A DNA stretch of 64,000 nucleotides, from positions 6,758,001 through 6,822,000 of the forward strand of contig OZ176054.1 of assembly GCA_964247055.1 (NCBI GenBank), given 5' to 3'. The stretch is from Paragordius varius. Its lineage: Eukaryota; Nematomorpha. A model generated the notes under the pieces. That model was not told the DNA's origin, searched no databases, and saw only the letters and a program-made list of their open reading frames with translations. The position numbers and the translations under genes are program-made. Positions 22,154-33,113 of this stretch are shown piece by piece. Each line of letters starts with the position of its first letter. Within the stretch, counting starts at the first letter, position 1.

Positions 22154-23254
22154 ATACGACAAGTCAGGAACATATTCTAATGTTTTCAGAGGTTAATTAA
22201 GGATAAAAAAATTAAGAAATTTTTGCATATTAATTACTCCATTAATATAAATTAAGAGTTATATCAAAAATAGAAGTCCTCTTTTTAGTTCTTTACAATC
22301 ATTCTAAGGTAATTCATGGTTCTAGCTAAATTTGGATACTTTTTTCTGTAATCCCATTGTGCATCATATACAAATATTTCTATCAAACAATCTCCTATTT
22401 TGTCCATGTATTTTGTCCTCTATTTACTGTTTTATTTTATTTTCTACTCTAAAAATTACATTTTCCAGAGATATAAATAAAAAAATCGAATATTAAAAGG
22501 ATTACATAAAACGTTACGTTACATTTTTAATTTTCAGCATAGTAGTGTAATAGGAATATAAGGATCTATCTATCCATCTATCTATTCAAAAATAATGATA
22601 ATCATATTAAGGCAATTGTTTTATGATTCTCAATAAAAATGAAGTTTTTTTGGTGCAACTTGTTTTTTGTATTGGAAAGTAAAATTGAAAACTATTTTTA
22701 ATCAATCAATCAATCTTAGCATTATTAATCCGTTGGATATGAACGTTTGCAAAAACCTTTAAGAGTTAAAACGCTCTTTATTGTTTTATCTTATTATATT
22801 AATTTATTTGGGAAAATCATAAAATTAATTTCTAATTACAAATTATTATTTTATATTTAAATAATTGTGGATGAATTATAATATTATTCAATATTTCTTC
22901 TATCCTAATAACATAAAAATTTAGATTTTATTTTTTAGTTAACAAATTATAACACATTTAATTGAAATCTGTAACCGTTTTAAGAGTCCAAAAATACAAT
23001 GTACGTTATATCACAATAACTTTTCCTACAATAGATTTTGAAATTATTATTTAATAAACTTCTTGTCATATACGCCTTGACAGATTGACTATGGGAAGAT
23101 TGTTTTTTTACTTTTCTATTGTTTGCAGAAAAATTTTTGTTAATACACCATAAAAAATTCCATATGATAAATTATCCCAAAATAATAAGGAATTACTGAA
23201 AAAGTAACATATTTTATCCAACATATTTCATCTTTTTTGTTCGCAAAAAAAAGT

Positions 23255-23285
<31 letters not shown>

Positions 23286-23286
23286 G

Positions 23287-26088
23287 CATCACATCCGAAA
23301 ATTTCCCAGTGCACCAGATACTTCGTTAACTGATTTATCGCCTGGTGGAGTTGTTAAACACGGACATAGCAAAAAATCCGGATCTAACGTTGATTCCGAT
23401 GATCCTAACTCATCTGATGCCTTTGTAAACGACGCCGTACCTAATGACGCTATACCAAATGACTCCATTCCAAATGATCCCAGTAATAATGTTAATAGTA
23501 ATAGCAACAACAATATTAATGAAAACAATCCAGTCAATTTAGGTGACGAGCTCGACATTAACAAGGATATACCCGGAGGCGAGGGAGTAGCTTCAAATTC
23601 TAAATCATCCCAACCCGCTGCAAACGCCGTAGAAAATGAAATGATAATTGCGGAAGAAGATTTTGAAGAAATTGATGAAGACAATGCCGCAGAACCGGAA
23701 GAGTTGTTAAATTTTGTTTGGGGCGAACAATTGTTGAAACGAAAACCTCCAACGCAAATCAACAGGCTACATACAACACCGAAAAATAGACATATATTTC
23801 AATATTTGAACCAAACAGTATTGGGAAAAACTTGGAGCAAAACAACACCACAATCGGCCAAAACAAAAATTAGTCAATCACAAAATATACAAGTAATTAG
23901 CCCGGAACCAAAAATGCAGAAAATAACAACCAAAGTTCCAGTGAAACCTCTAAATCATGCCAAACCCTATCATATGCCTTCACAAATGTATTCCAAATCG
24001 AGCGGGAAACAATCCAATCCTTTCAATAGTAATCTTCAACATTTGAAACAACAACGGAGTCCTCCAGTCCAAAATGTTACATTAAGTACTGTAGAAGTTC
24101 TAACGGTCCTTATGAATTTTACACCCTTAGCCCAGCCGACGATGTACATATATAGCGAGCGTTCGGGAACGAGTACCAAATCATTCGTTTTTGTTTTCGT
24201 TATTATAGGTTTGATGCTTTCCATTTCGGCTCTTGTAGCAACTGTGGCTTACATGATTAAAAGAGAGACACATGGAAATGGATCCAATTTCAGTAAGAGG
24301 TTTTCGAAAAAATCTAACTCTACCTCCCTTATATGTAACCAAAAGAATAATAAACTAGGAGAAGGTACAAGTCAGTGTGCAGGGGATTCAATTACGGGTT
24401 TTTCATCCTCTGCTATAACCAGTTTAAATGAAGCATTTAGTGCCTCTTCTAGTGTTAGCGCTTTGTGGAAAAAGAAAAGGGATGAAGAAAAGAGGGAAAG
24501 TTTGGTAAGCAAAAATAAACCAAAAGTACCGAATTTATCATTAAACTACTCAGGTCTCAGATCTCTCGAAGATTTAAATCAAATTCGATCGGATCTTATA
24601 TCCTTCGATAGTCAAGCGCCAAATAACAGCCTAAAATCTATAGGACCTGAAGTATATTACACTTCTAAAAAATCTATAGTTAAAGCCGCAACACCGCAAC
24701 CACCAACACATGCATACAGCTCACCATCTCTTAATCGTAGACCTATGGTTAAATCGCGCTCGAAAGCCATTTCGATTGAATCATCGGATATTTCTTGTTG
24801 GAACCAAGCCAGCCAATTAGAAGAATCTAAAAGAAGAGCCACTACAACGTCGAGTTTTGGTAAATGGCATCATAGTTATGGAAAATATCCGTATAAATAT
24901 TCGTACCTTTCATCATTACCAGCAAAAGATACTAAAAATGGCGATTCATCGTTTAGGTATAATGTGGAATCAGGAAAAAGTATAGATTATACCCCGACAG
25001 CCAAATACGGGGATATGATTGAAACTTATGCTATGTCTCCTTTTCATTACCCATTGGCTACCGTAACTTCAGGAGCTTCGATCGGGAAATTGGTTCAAGA
25101 TTATAGAATTGCAAAATCATTATCTCAGCAAAATAATAGTTGTGAAGAGGACAATTCTGAAGATTCGGATAATTCTGATGTTTCCAATAATGAAATGTTT
25201 GATACAAAAAATGGCAAAAATAGTCCCAAAGTTTTTCGTACTAATGTGATGCCAAAATTAAAAACGAAAAGTGTACTGACTCATTCTAACGCATCTTCGT
25301 TGGTTCCCTTCAAACTAAAACATCACGAAAACTGTAGCAGTCTAGCTGCAAATTTATCAAAAATAAAGCAAGATTCGAAGTATCGGTTAGATCCCAACAA
25401 AAATGAAACCAACTTTTGGACTAAATCAATGAAAACTAACCCACGTAAAATACTTTCCCAGTATTCTAGTTTACCACAAGATTATTCGCAATATAATTAC
25501 AGAAGTGTTTACGATGAGAATAATCAGGATGATAATTATTGCATTGCTAACTTTCATATGCATGAAAACAATTTATTAGGAAACGGTAATGTTCTGAATT
25601 TTAATACATTAACACATAAAATACCACAACGCCATATGCTGAAATCGGATAAGTTTCAGAAATACAACCATAAATTAGATAGGTGCAAAGATATGCAAGC
25701 AGGGTTTGAAGCCAAAAAAATGACAAAGCAACATATACAACAAAATTATGATGATATTTTAACGTATAAATCATTCAATACATTGGGCCATCACCCAGAA
25801 AAACCCTTGGAAATGGCTCCCTATAAAAAAACTTTACCAAATTTAACTGAAACACAAACGCTAAACATATCATACACGAAAGAAACGCTGTTTAAAAAGA
25901 ATTCCCCGAAAGAACATAGTAAAATAGGCTGTCAAAATAAAGTATATGAGAAGAAACCATTAGTAAATGAAACTGATATGGATTCCAAAGATACGGCTTA
26001 CATAAATCAGCAGGCGAATATAAAAACAGCCCTTGAAATGCACAACAACCAACTAATGAATGAACCCGAAAAATATGATTATTTATAA
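23287..26088 (+). CDS. Large terminal exon of an unidentified single-pass membrane protein
   Basis: Family not recognised. The frame is open for 933 codons from an acceptor AG at 23285-23286 (TATATAG) to TAA at 26086-26088. The first ATG in frame is at 23641 (815 residues from there). The N-terminal part is Asp/Ser/Asn-rich and includes short VPND/IPND repeats (about 23428-23490). A single hydrophobic segment starting SFVFVFVIIGLMLSISALV lies at 24181-24258, followed by a basic stop-transfer KR. The tail is about 600 residues long, Ser/Asn/Lys-rich, with no recognisable domain, ending EKYDYL. No signal peptide is present, so upstream exons are expected for a type I receptor, but none was found in the preceding 8.5 kb. 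The acceptor is in phase 0 with the frame. Poly(A) signal AATAAA at 26255. Confidence 0.75.
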   Translation, partial: HHIRKFPSAPDTSLTDLSPGGVVKHGHSKKSGSNVDSDDPNSSDAFVNDAVPNDAIPNDSIPNDPSNNVNSNSNNNINENNPVNLGDELDINKDIPGGEGVASNSKSSQPAANAVENEMIIAEEDFEEIDEDNAAEPEELLNFVWGEQLLKRKPPTQINRLHTTPKNRHIFQYLNQTVLGKTWSKTTPQSAKTKISQSQNIQVISPEPKMQKITTKVPVKPLNHAKPYHMPSQMYSKSSGKQSNPFNSNLQHLKQQRSPPVQNVTLSTVEVLTVLMNFTPLAQPTMYIYSERSGTSTKSFVFVFVIIGLMLSISALVATVAYMIKRETHGNGSNFSKRFSKKSNSTSLICNQKNNKLGEGTSQCAGDSITGFSSSAITSLNEAFSASSSVSALWKKKRDEEKRESLVSKNKPKVPNLSLNYSGLRSLEDLNQIRSDLISFDSQAPNNSLKSIGPEVYYTSKKSIVKAATPQPPTHAYSSPSLNRRPMVKSRSKAISIESSDISCWNQASQLEESKRRATTTSSFGKWHHSYGKYPYKYSYLSSLPAKDTKNGDSSFRYNVESGKSIDYTPTAKYGDMIETYAMSPFHYPLATVTSGASIGKLVQDYRIAKSLSQQNNSCEEDNSEDSDNSDVSNNEMFDTKNGKNSPKVFRTNVMPKLKTKSVLTHSNASSLVPFKLKHHENCSSLAANLSKIKQDSKYRLDPNKNETNFWTKSMKTNPRKILSQYSSLPQDYSQYNYRSVYDENNQDDNYCIANFHMHENNLLGNGNVLNFNTLTHKIPQRHMLKSDKFQKYNHKLDRCKDMQAGFEAKKMTKQHIQQNYDDILTYKSFNTLGHHPEKPLEMAPYKKTLPNLTETQTLNISYTKETLFKKNSPKEHSKIGCQNKVYEKKPLVNETDMDSKDTAYINQQANIKTALEMHNNQLMNEPEKYDYL

Positions 26089-26254
26089 AACCAATATTTA
26101 TTCATTATATATTACATAACTAAAAGCAATCACATACAGTTTACTAAATATTTATTATTATCAATGTGATTGATTTTTCTAAATAGTCTTTAGTCAAAAA
26201 GCAATATTACAATTATATATCTATATTATATTATAATTTTCGTATGTCTAACCA

Positions 26255-26260
26255 AATAAA
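26255..26260 (+). terminator. Poly(A) signal AATAAA after the 23287 exon
   Basis: Canonical hexamer 167 bp after the stop codon, in an AT-rich 3' untranslated region. Confidence 0.5.
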
Positions 26261-27019
26261 GTATTGTAATATATTAAAATAAATATTTTATGAAAATAGT
26301 AGTTGTTTGAAAATCAAAAACTGGAAAGAAACGGCAGTTGATTGTTTTTTTTAATTTTTGTGCCAATTAAGAACTAATGTGAATACACATCTGTCTTTTG
26401 TATAATAATTCCTTGATTTGGTTAATAGAAAAAGCCAATTACTAAAATATAATTTATGTCTGAAAAATAAAAGGGATGTGTTGTGCGATTGCATAATGAT
26501 AAAAGCTTTAATTAAATTATATTGATTATTTTCTCGGAGACACAAACTCATCTATTTTTACCAAAATCAGTGTAGTTTGATGATGATCACAATAATATAA
26601 ATAAAAAAGAGATAGACTAAATATATTAATTAAATCACTTAAGCAAGCATAAATAGGACAACACAGAATTTTCACTGTAGTTTGAGTGAGAGAATGGATC
26701 CTTAAATATAATTAATTTACAGGTCCATAAATGCCGCCATTAAATGGAGAAAGCCATAGGCTATATTCCTGGAGGTATTGGATCCTTTTTTTCAATAAAC
26801 GCCACATAGCAAAAAGGTTTTTATCATTAAAATTGGCCACAAAATTTAAAAGCTTATGCGTTAAAATATGCCTTCTATGTAAAAAATTTAATCAAAAAAA
26901 TATAATAACTTTTCAGACAATATATTGGTTTAATGCTTGAATATCAATATATAGGTTAACAAACTTCAAAAGTTTGAATAAAAAAGCAAATTATCTTAAT
27001 TTCTATTTTTTCCCATAAA

Positions 27020-28160
27020 AATAAAAATTACACAAAATTGCAACTTCACACGCAAGTTATAGTTATTTTCAATCCATATATTTTTGCAAAATGTTGGCTT
27101 TGAAGCAATTTTACACAAAAGGTGTAAGCCCATTTTAATTGAAAGTAATTTTTAATCATAAATGCGCCAAGGGTGACTGAGCCGTTTTTCGTGCAAGTAG
27201 AAATTTGGGTTTTTGGTAATAATACAAGTCCCCGAAACTGGTTTGAGCGGTTCTCGAAAAATGTGTAGGCCAATTCAGTTTAAATAATTTTTTTCCTTTT
27301 TTTATAAATGCGCCCTGATCAGGCCTTTTTAAAATTAGCCACTCAGTTTGACCCTATCCTCGAAAAAACGAGGGTTATTGAACAATTATTGGCTTTAAAG
27401 TAGTTTTTAGTGTGGGCCCGTTATAATTCAAAATAGGAAAGTGCCCGATTGTGACTTGCCAATTTTTGAATATTTAGTTCATACAATCCACTTAAAATGA
27501 GGATTTTAAACAAATAGTTATTATAAATTAACTGAAAAATTTGGGTACATTTGAATTAGTAAATAGATTTTTTACCTGTTTCGATATAATGCGTCGATGA
27601 TGTCGAGATTTTAAGTTTGCGCCTCAGTTAAGCACACTTGAAAAATGGTTGAAGAAATAATTGCCAAATATTTTTCTGAAAAATGTGTAGGGTAATGCAA
27701 ATTTAATAACTATTTTAAATTTTTTCTATGCATTCAGGGTGAAAAAATCATAATAATTTAGCCCCTCAGCTGAAAGCCTTCCTAAGAAATGAAGTTTGTG
27801 CTTGCATAAACATGGGTTGTGCTAGCCCCGCCCGTGTCAAAATTAGGTTTTTAAAATATTGGTTTTAAAAAAATCTACCGAAAATCGAGTAGGCATATTC
27901 GAGATCGTAAGATAAATATCATTTATAAACGAGATAGCGAATTAACCATTTTTTAATATGCCCTCAGTTTAACTTCACCTCGAAAATAATCAAAATATAT
28001 TTAAGCTATTTTCCGGAAAACGTGTAATGTTTTGGATGTTTGCACGAATGCGTCAAGAGTAATCAACTTATTTTTTAAATTAGTCCCTGTTATTAAGCCG
28101 ATAAATCAGGTAGCATTTAAAATTTCAAAAAAACCATGGTACATTTTTTCGGTAATCGTA
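27020..28160 (+). repeat. Degenerate tandem repeat, unit about 140 bp
   Basis: Recurring landmarks AATGCGCC / TGCGTC, then CTCAGTT, then an AAAAYG..AATT segment recur near 27161, 27307, 27586, 27727, 27923 and 28045, spaced mostly by 122-146 bp or twice that. Units are strongly diverged. No coding capacity was seen. Confidence 0.5.
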
Positions 28161-28180
28161 ATATGTTTTATATGATTTCG

Positions 28181-28674
28181 TTAATTCTTCGATTCAAATT
28201 GGAGTAAACAGTGACCCCCATATTTGAATTGATATTATTAACGAATTCTGATTAGAACAGCTCCAATTTAAAATTATGCATCTATTCTAATTATAATTAT
28301 ATAAATAAGCCAAAATATCAATATGTAATTTTATAAAAAACCGATACGACATTTTCGCATCATTTTTGCAAAATATTTTATTTGCTTGGCTTTAAAATTA
28401 AAGTTTTATATCACATTTAACATTAATATAAACAGAAAGCTTATTTGGCATTATTTTTGTATTCAATATATGTCATGTTGGCTAAATTTTCACCTTGAGG
28501 TTTTTTATAAAATAAGTAATATCAGGTTTTTTTGAATGAATTCTTTTTTTATATTTCGACTGGCGAATGTTATGTAGCTTAAAATTGTTTCAATTTATTC
28601 CATAATTTTTTCAACAGGCGGGTCATTACTTGAATAGACGGACTTTAATGAATGTGTTGTATCCTCCAGTGTTA
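28181..28674. mobile_element. MITE family B, old diverged copy
   Basis: Begins TTAATTCTTCGATTCAAATT and ends GTATCCTCCAGTGTTAA, the family B termini. The internal GTCATGTTGGCTAAATTTTC matches other copies. Confidence 0.6.
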
Positions 28675-29249
28675 AAATTTCTAATTATCTTACACAGCGC
28701 ACACAAAAAATCTCTAATTTATATATAAATATACTGATAAAAATATGTATTAGGATAATTATGGTGCTATATGTTTCAGGCATAAGGGTCCTTTAAAAAA
28801 AATTTTCCACTATGGTAATTATGTATCTAAAATTTAAAATTAGCACATATTGTGGTAATTAGTTTTTTTGGGTGAAAACTAAATGCTTTATTCCAACAAA
28901 TATTATTATATCATTAACTATGTTTAAAGAGTCTATAATGTATTATAAGGAACTTAAATCTAAATAAGGCTCCACTCATATTTTGACTCTAGGCCAGTTT
29001 TTAAATAAAAAACGTGCAAATACCGAGATGGCGCGATAATAAATATACTAGATTAAATCAAAACAATTTATTTATAAAAAGATGCATACTTTCCCAAAAT
29101 TTAAATTTATTTATATTATGTTTAAGGGTATATTTTTGGAAGCACACAAACGGTAATCTATATATAAAAATGGAAAGTGGTGGCTTTGTGATCAGTTACC
29201 GGAAAACCGGTAGACCCATTCCAATCCAAATGTTGAAAAAAATATAATC

Positions 29250-30990
29250 ATTAATGAGAGCTCCGACAATGGCTTCGCTTTTGCATATTTTTAGCGCATA
29301 AAGGCCCCAAATTAACGACTAATAAAAAAACGCCTGACCTTAATTTTTACCAAGCTACGGGTTATTTCGAACTGAACTCATATGGCATAAGTTTTAAATT
29401 AGTTCCAAAACAACGCAATTTTTATACAGTGGCACAGTTTTTGGCGGGTAGCTTCTTACCCAGAGGCAGGTATAAAAAAGCGTCGGGCAAAATTTTTGTC
29501 TTTATATGGGGATTATCTAGAATTATAATGTCCATATGTTCCTATAAGTTCTTGGAAATATGGCTTCAAAAAAAAATTGATGGCGGCGAATTTTTCAGGG
29601 CGTAAACTTTTTTTAGCTACTCATTGAAATAACCCCCTATACTAAAATATTTGTTTTTAAGTGGTAATAAATATTTTAGGCCCTTATTGAACTCACATAG
29701 TCTCATAAGTTGAAATTTGGCTTCATAGACATGCTGTATCATAGTGACGCATTTTTACGCGGGTAGCTCCCTACCCAGCTATTTAAACGCTAATTTGAAA
29801 AATCCGCTCGACTCAAATTTTTGCCTTTTTACGGGTAATATTTCAGGCCCTTATAAAACTTTTTGGCCTGATTTATGTAAATTAACTCCTAAACAACGCA
29901 ATTTTGATATGGTGGATCAGTTTTAGGCGGGTAGCTAGCTCCCTACCCAGAGACCAATATTAAAAAGACGCTCGATAATATTGCCTTTATATGGGAATAC
30001 CTGGAATCATCATCATTCCATATGCTCTTAATAGTTTATGTATGGCTTCAAAACTAAATAATAGTTTAATGATAGTGCATTTTTAGGGCGTAAAGGGCCT
30101 AACCGCTAATTTAAAAAAACAGCTCGACATAAATTTTTGCCTTTTTACGGGTAATATTTTAAGCATGGATTGAAGTCATATGGCCTGATAGGTTTTCTGA
30201 AATTTAGCCCCAAAGGCACAGTATTTCGATATGACGGATCAGTTGTTAGCGGAGAGCTCCTTACCCGGCAGCCAATGTAAAAGAAACGCACGACTAAAGT
30301 TTTTGCCTTTTAACAGGGAATACCTGGAATATTTATTGAATTTTTACGGTCTCCAACCATGGGCGAAAATAAAGATTTAAAAAATTATTTTTGTGGACTA
30401 TTTTTTGAAAAAAGTGGCATTTTACGGGGAAGCGGGTAAAAAGAGGGCCTAAATTAAAAAAGCGAGCCGACTATGTTCGGCGCAATCGAAAATAAGTAAA
30501 AAAAATCATATTTGAAATCGAATGGTCCCACACGTTTTCGGAAAATTGTCTCAAAGACACGATTTTTATGGACTTATATTTTCAAAAAAACCCGTTTTTT
30601 ACACAGGGTGGGCCTGAACTAGGGGCCTAATCCATCATATAACGATTTTTTAATGTTGAGATATTTTTCGAATACCCACGAGACGATGGTTTCAAAGATG
30701 ATTCCAAATATTTTCCATATAAAGGCAAAAAATTTAACTTAGCGCTTTTTCCATATAGGGCTATGGGTAGTGGTCTACTGGTTTAAAACTGAGACGCCAT
30801 ACAAAAATGGCTTGGCGAAGCCATACGAGTTCAATAAAGGTTTTAAATATTACCTATAAAAAGGTAAAAATTATAGTTTAGCGGTTTTCCCCGTTAGCCG
30901 TAAATTTGGGGCCTTTACACCAGTAAACAATATATTAGTATGAATACACCGTTTTGAAAACCCTATAAGATCATAATTAAATAATGTTTC
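29250..30990 (+). repeat. Satellite-like tandem array, unit about 160 bp, block 1
   Basis: Diverged monomers share GCGGGTAGCTCCCTACCCAG, then CGCTCGAC, then TTTTTGCCTTT and ACGGGTAATA. Landmarks near 29446, 29761, 29929 and 30250 are spaced by one or two units of about 160-165 bp. The block is closed by GCGAGCCGACTATGTTCGGCG (about 30462). A second block at 52.9-53.9 kb carries the same units. Confidence 0.65.
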
Positions 30991-32011
30991 AAAATAATCC
31001 ACATAGATGGATTCTAGTAACTTTATAATATTTAAAAAACACCTTTTCTATCTTGCCCAAGATTTTTATCATCAGAATTAAAATAAAAAATTTGTTTTTC
31101 CAAAAGAGTATATCATTTTAAGGTAATAAAGACAAATTAAATTTTAAACGTAACTTAACCAACATTGAAAAATAAAATCTTGTTTTGATATTATCGTAAA
31201 TCTTTCTGCGATTTCCATGCTATAAATATCATAGAACAAAACTCCACAAAATGTGCTTTAATTGGATTTTAAAGTAAAGTATGCATTTTTCATAAAAAAT
31301 TATTTCAATATCATAATCTAGCTTAACACCTCATTACATTTTGGGGAGTTTTATACCCAAAGCCATATTATATTTAAATATCTTAAAAATTAATGCTATT
31401 GGGTCAAAAAATAAGCTCTCTTTAGCTTTTAAGGCGCATGATACAAAGTATTTTCAAAAAAGGTCAAAAAGTAAGAATATCTTTATCTCAAACTTCGCCA
31501 TTTTTCTTTTCCACATTTTCTAATTTAACAGGCAAATATATTATGGTTAAAAGTAACTAATTAATTTTGAAAAGTTTTCAAATACCATTCCACTAGTAAT
31601 TTTTTTACAGATCTTAAAATAATCTTTTTACTTCAATCGTCTTCTATCCTTCGGGTACAAAAGTTACGAAAACTCCAAAAAATTTAAGATTTATATCTAA
31701 TAATACAGGAGAAGAGGGTTCGATATTTAAATTTTAACAAAAAGAACTTGAAGTAATTTATTTATGATTTTAAGCTCTGCCATAAAAATATTACTCAAGA
31801 TCATCGTGTATAAAAAGTAAAATGTAAAGAAGGATTAAAATTGCTTTTGATCAATCATCTCATATAGATTATTAGTCTGAAGATGGGTCAAACTTAGATT
31901 TTCGAAGACCGCATCTAAAAATATAAAATTTCTTTGCTTATCAAATGAAGTCTATTTTATATTAGAATAATATTATTTGAATGAGGCATCCAGTTTTGAC
32001 AAAATTTTTTA

Positions 32012-32577
32012 TTAACACTTCGATTCGAGGTATCTAAATACCCCAGACTAAATTTATGTTTGGATCTTAAAAAATTCTGAAGGAAACGGTCCTAATTTAA
32101 ATTTATGCTTCTCTTCTAATAAAAATTATATAAATATGCCAATATTTCTAACTAAATTTCGTTTAAAAAAGTTCCATATCAAACTACTTCTACGCCATTT
32201 TTATTTTCCAAAATTTTTGCAAAATATCTTCTTCGTTAAGTTTTATGGGTAAAATAATTTTTTATTTACAAATCTAACAGATATATATGGCAAAAGTGGT
32301 TAATATTATATTATTTTTCAATTTTATCATTGCACACATGTCACGTTGACAAAATTTTTACCTTTGGGATTTAGCTCAAAATAAGTAATATCACGTATTT
32401 TGTATAAAATCTTTTATATATTTTCGTTTATTAATGTTATATAAGTGCAAAACTTTGCCATGATTTCGATTCCTTTTAATTTTTTAAAGAATTTAATTTA
32501 ACACTGGCCTGGGGCATCCAACTACCCCGATTTGAATGAAAGGAGACTGAAATGAATGTGTTGTATCCAAGTGTTAA
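32012..32577. mobile_element. MITE family B, near full-length copy
   Basis: The termini TTAACACTT and AAGTGTTAA are perfect inverted repeats, with subterminal CGATTCGAGGTATCTAAATA and CCCCGATTTGAATGAAAGG. 566 bp, no coding capacity. Confidence 0.75.
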
Positions 32578-33113
32578 CATAGCCAAATTTTACAATTTTT
32601 TGATATGGAGCAATAACAACAAACCGTACTTTTTAAAATAAACCACAAGCCGTATGATTCTGTACATTTATCTATCAAAATATATATCATCTTTATTTTT
32701 TATATTCTCCAATTTTATTTTATGAAAAAATTTAAGACCTCTCAATTCTTTAGATGTTTAATATTTTTATTTTTATAAAATTAGAAAAGTACAAGATTAG
32801 ACCTAAATTATTTTTGTATAGCCTGACAAAAACAGTGGTATGGTAGATTTAAGGGATAAAGCGTGTCGTTTAACCGCAAAAAACAAAATGTTAGCGAAAT
32901 AAGTCATTTTTAAATTATATTTTTTTTTGAATAAAAATAAATAAAATTCTTAGCAGACTTTCGCTTAAATACTTATCACACTAATATAATTTTTCAAACA
33001 ATGTGAATAGTATAACAATGTTCATTCATTTGTACGGCTTGTGGTTTTTTATGTTTGAGGATGCCGCTTAAAAATTCCACCTTATATTAAATACTTTTTA
33101 TATACGCTTTCAT

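Larger units (their letters stand above)
14748..23286. other. Intergenic region between SF3A3 and the 23287 exon
   Basis: 8.5 kb of AT-rich sequence. It holds TA microsatellites (for example 14872-14888 and 15529-15550), a poly-C run, two hAT-type relics, two family A MITEs and one Mutator-like MITE, each listed separately. No upstream exons for the 23287 gene were recognised. A (CTAT)n-like stretch lies at about 22564-22587. The remainder shows no supported feature. Confidence 0.5.
26341..33113. other. Repeat-filled intergenic region upstream of WAVE
   Basis: Apart from the tandem repeats, satellite and MITEs listed separately, 30991-32011 and 32578-33113 are AT-rich with no recognised gene. 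A motif with CTGATA...ATTAGGATAATTATGGTGCT at about 28733-28765 recurs inverted at 49380-49420 and diverged near 52590-52630, so another dispersed family passes through here. Confidence 0.5.

Noticed and set aside
23289-23762. 157-codon minus-strand Ser/Leu-rich ORF
   Set aside because: Antisense of the open 23287 frame; composition mirrors it and no domain is visible.
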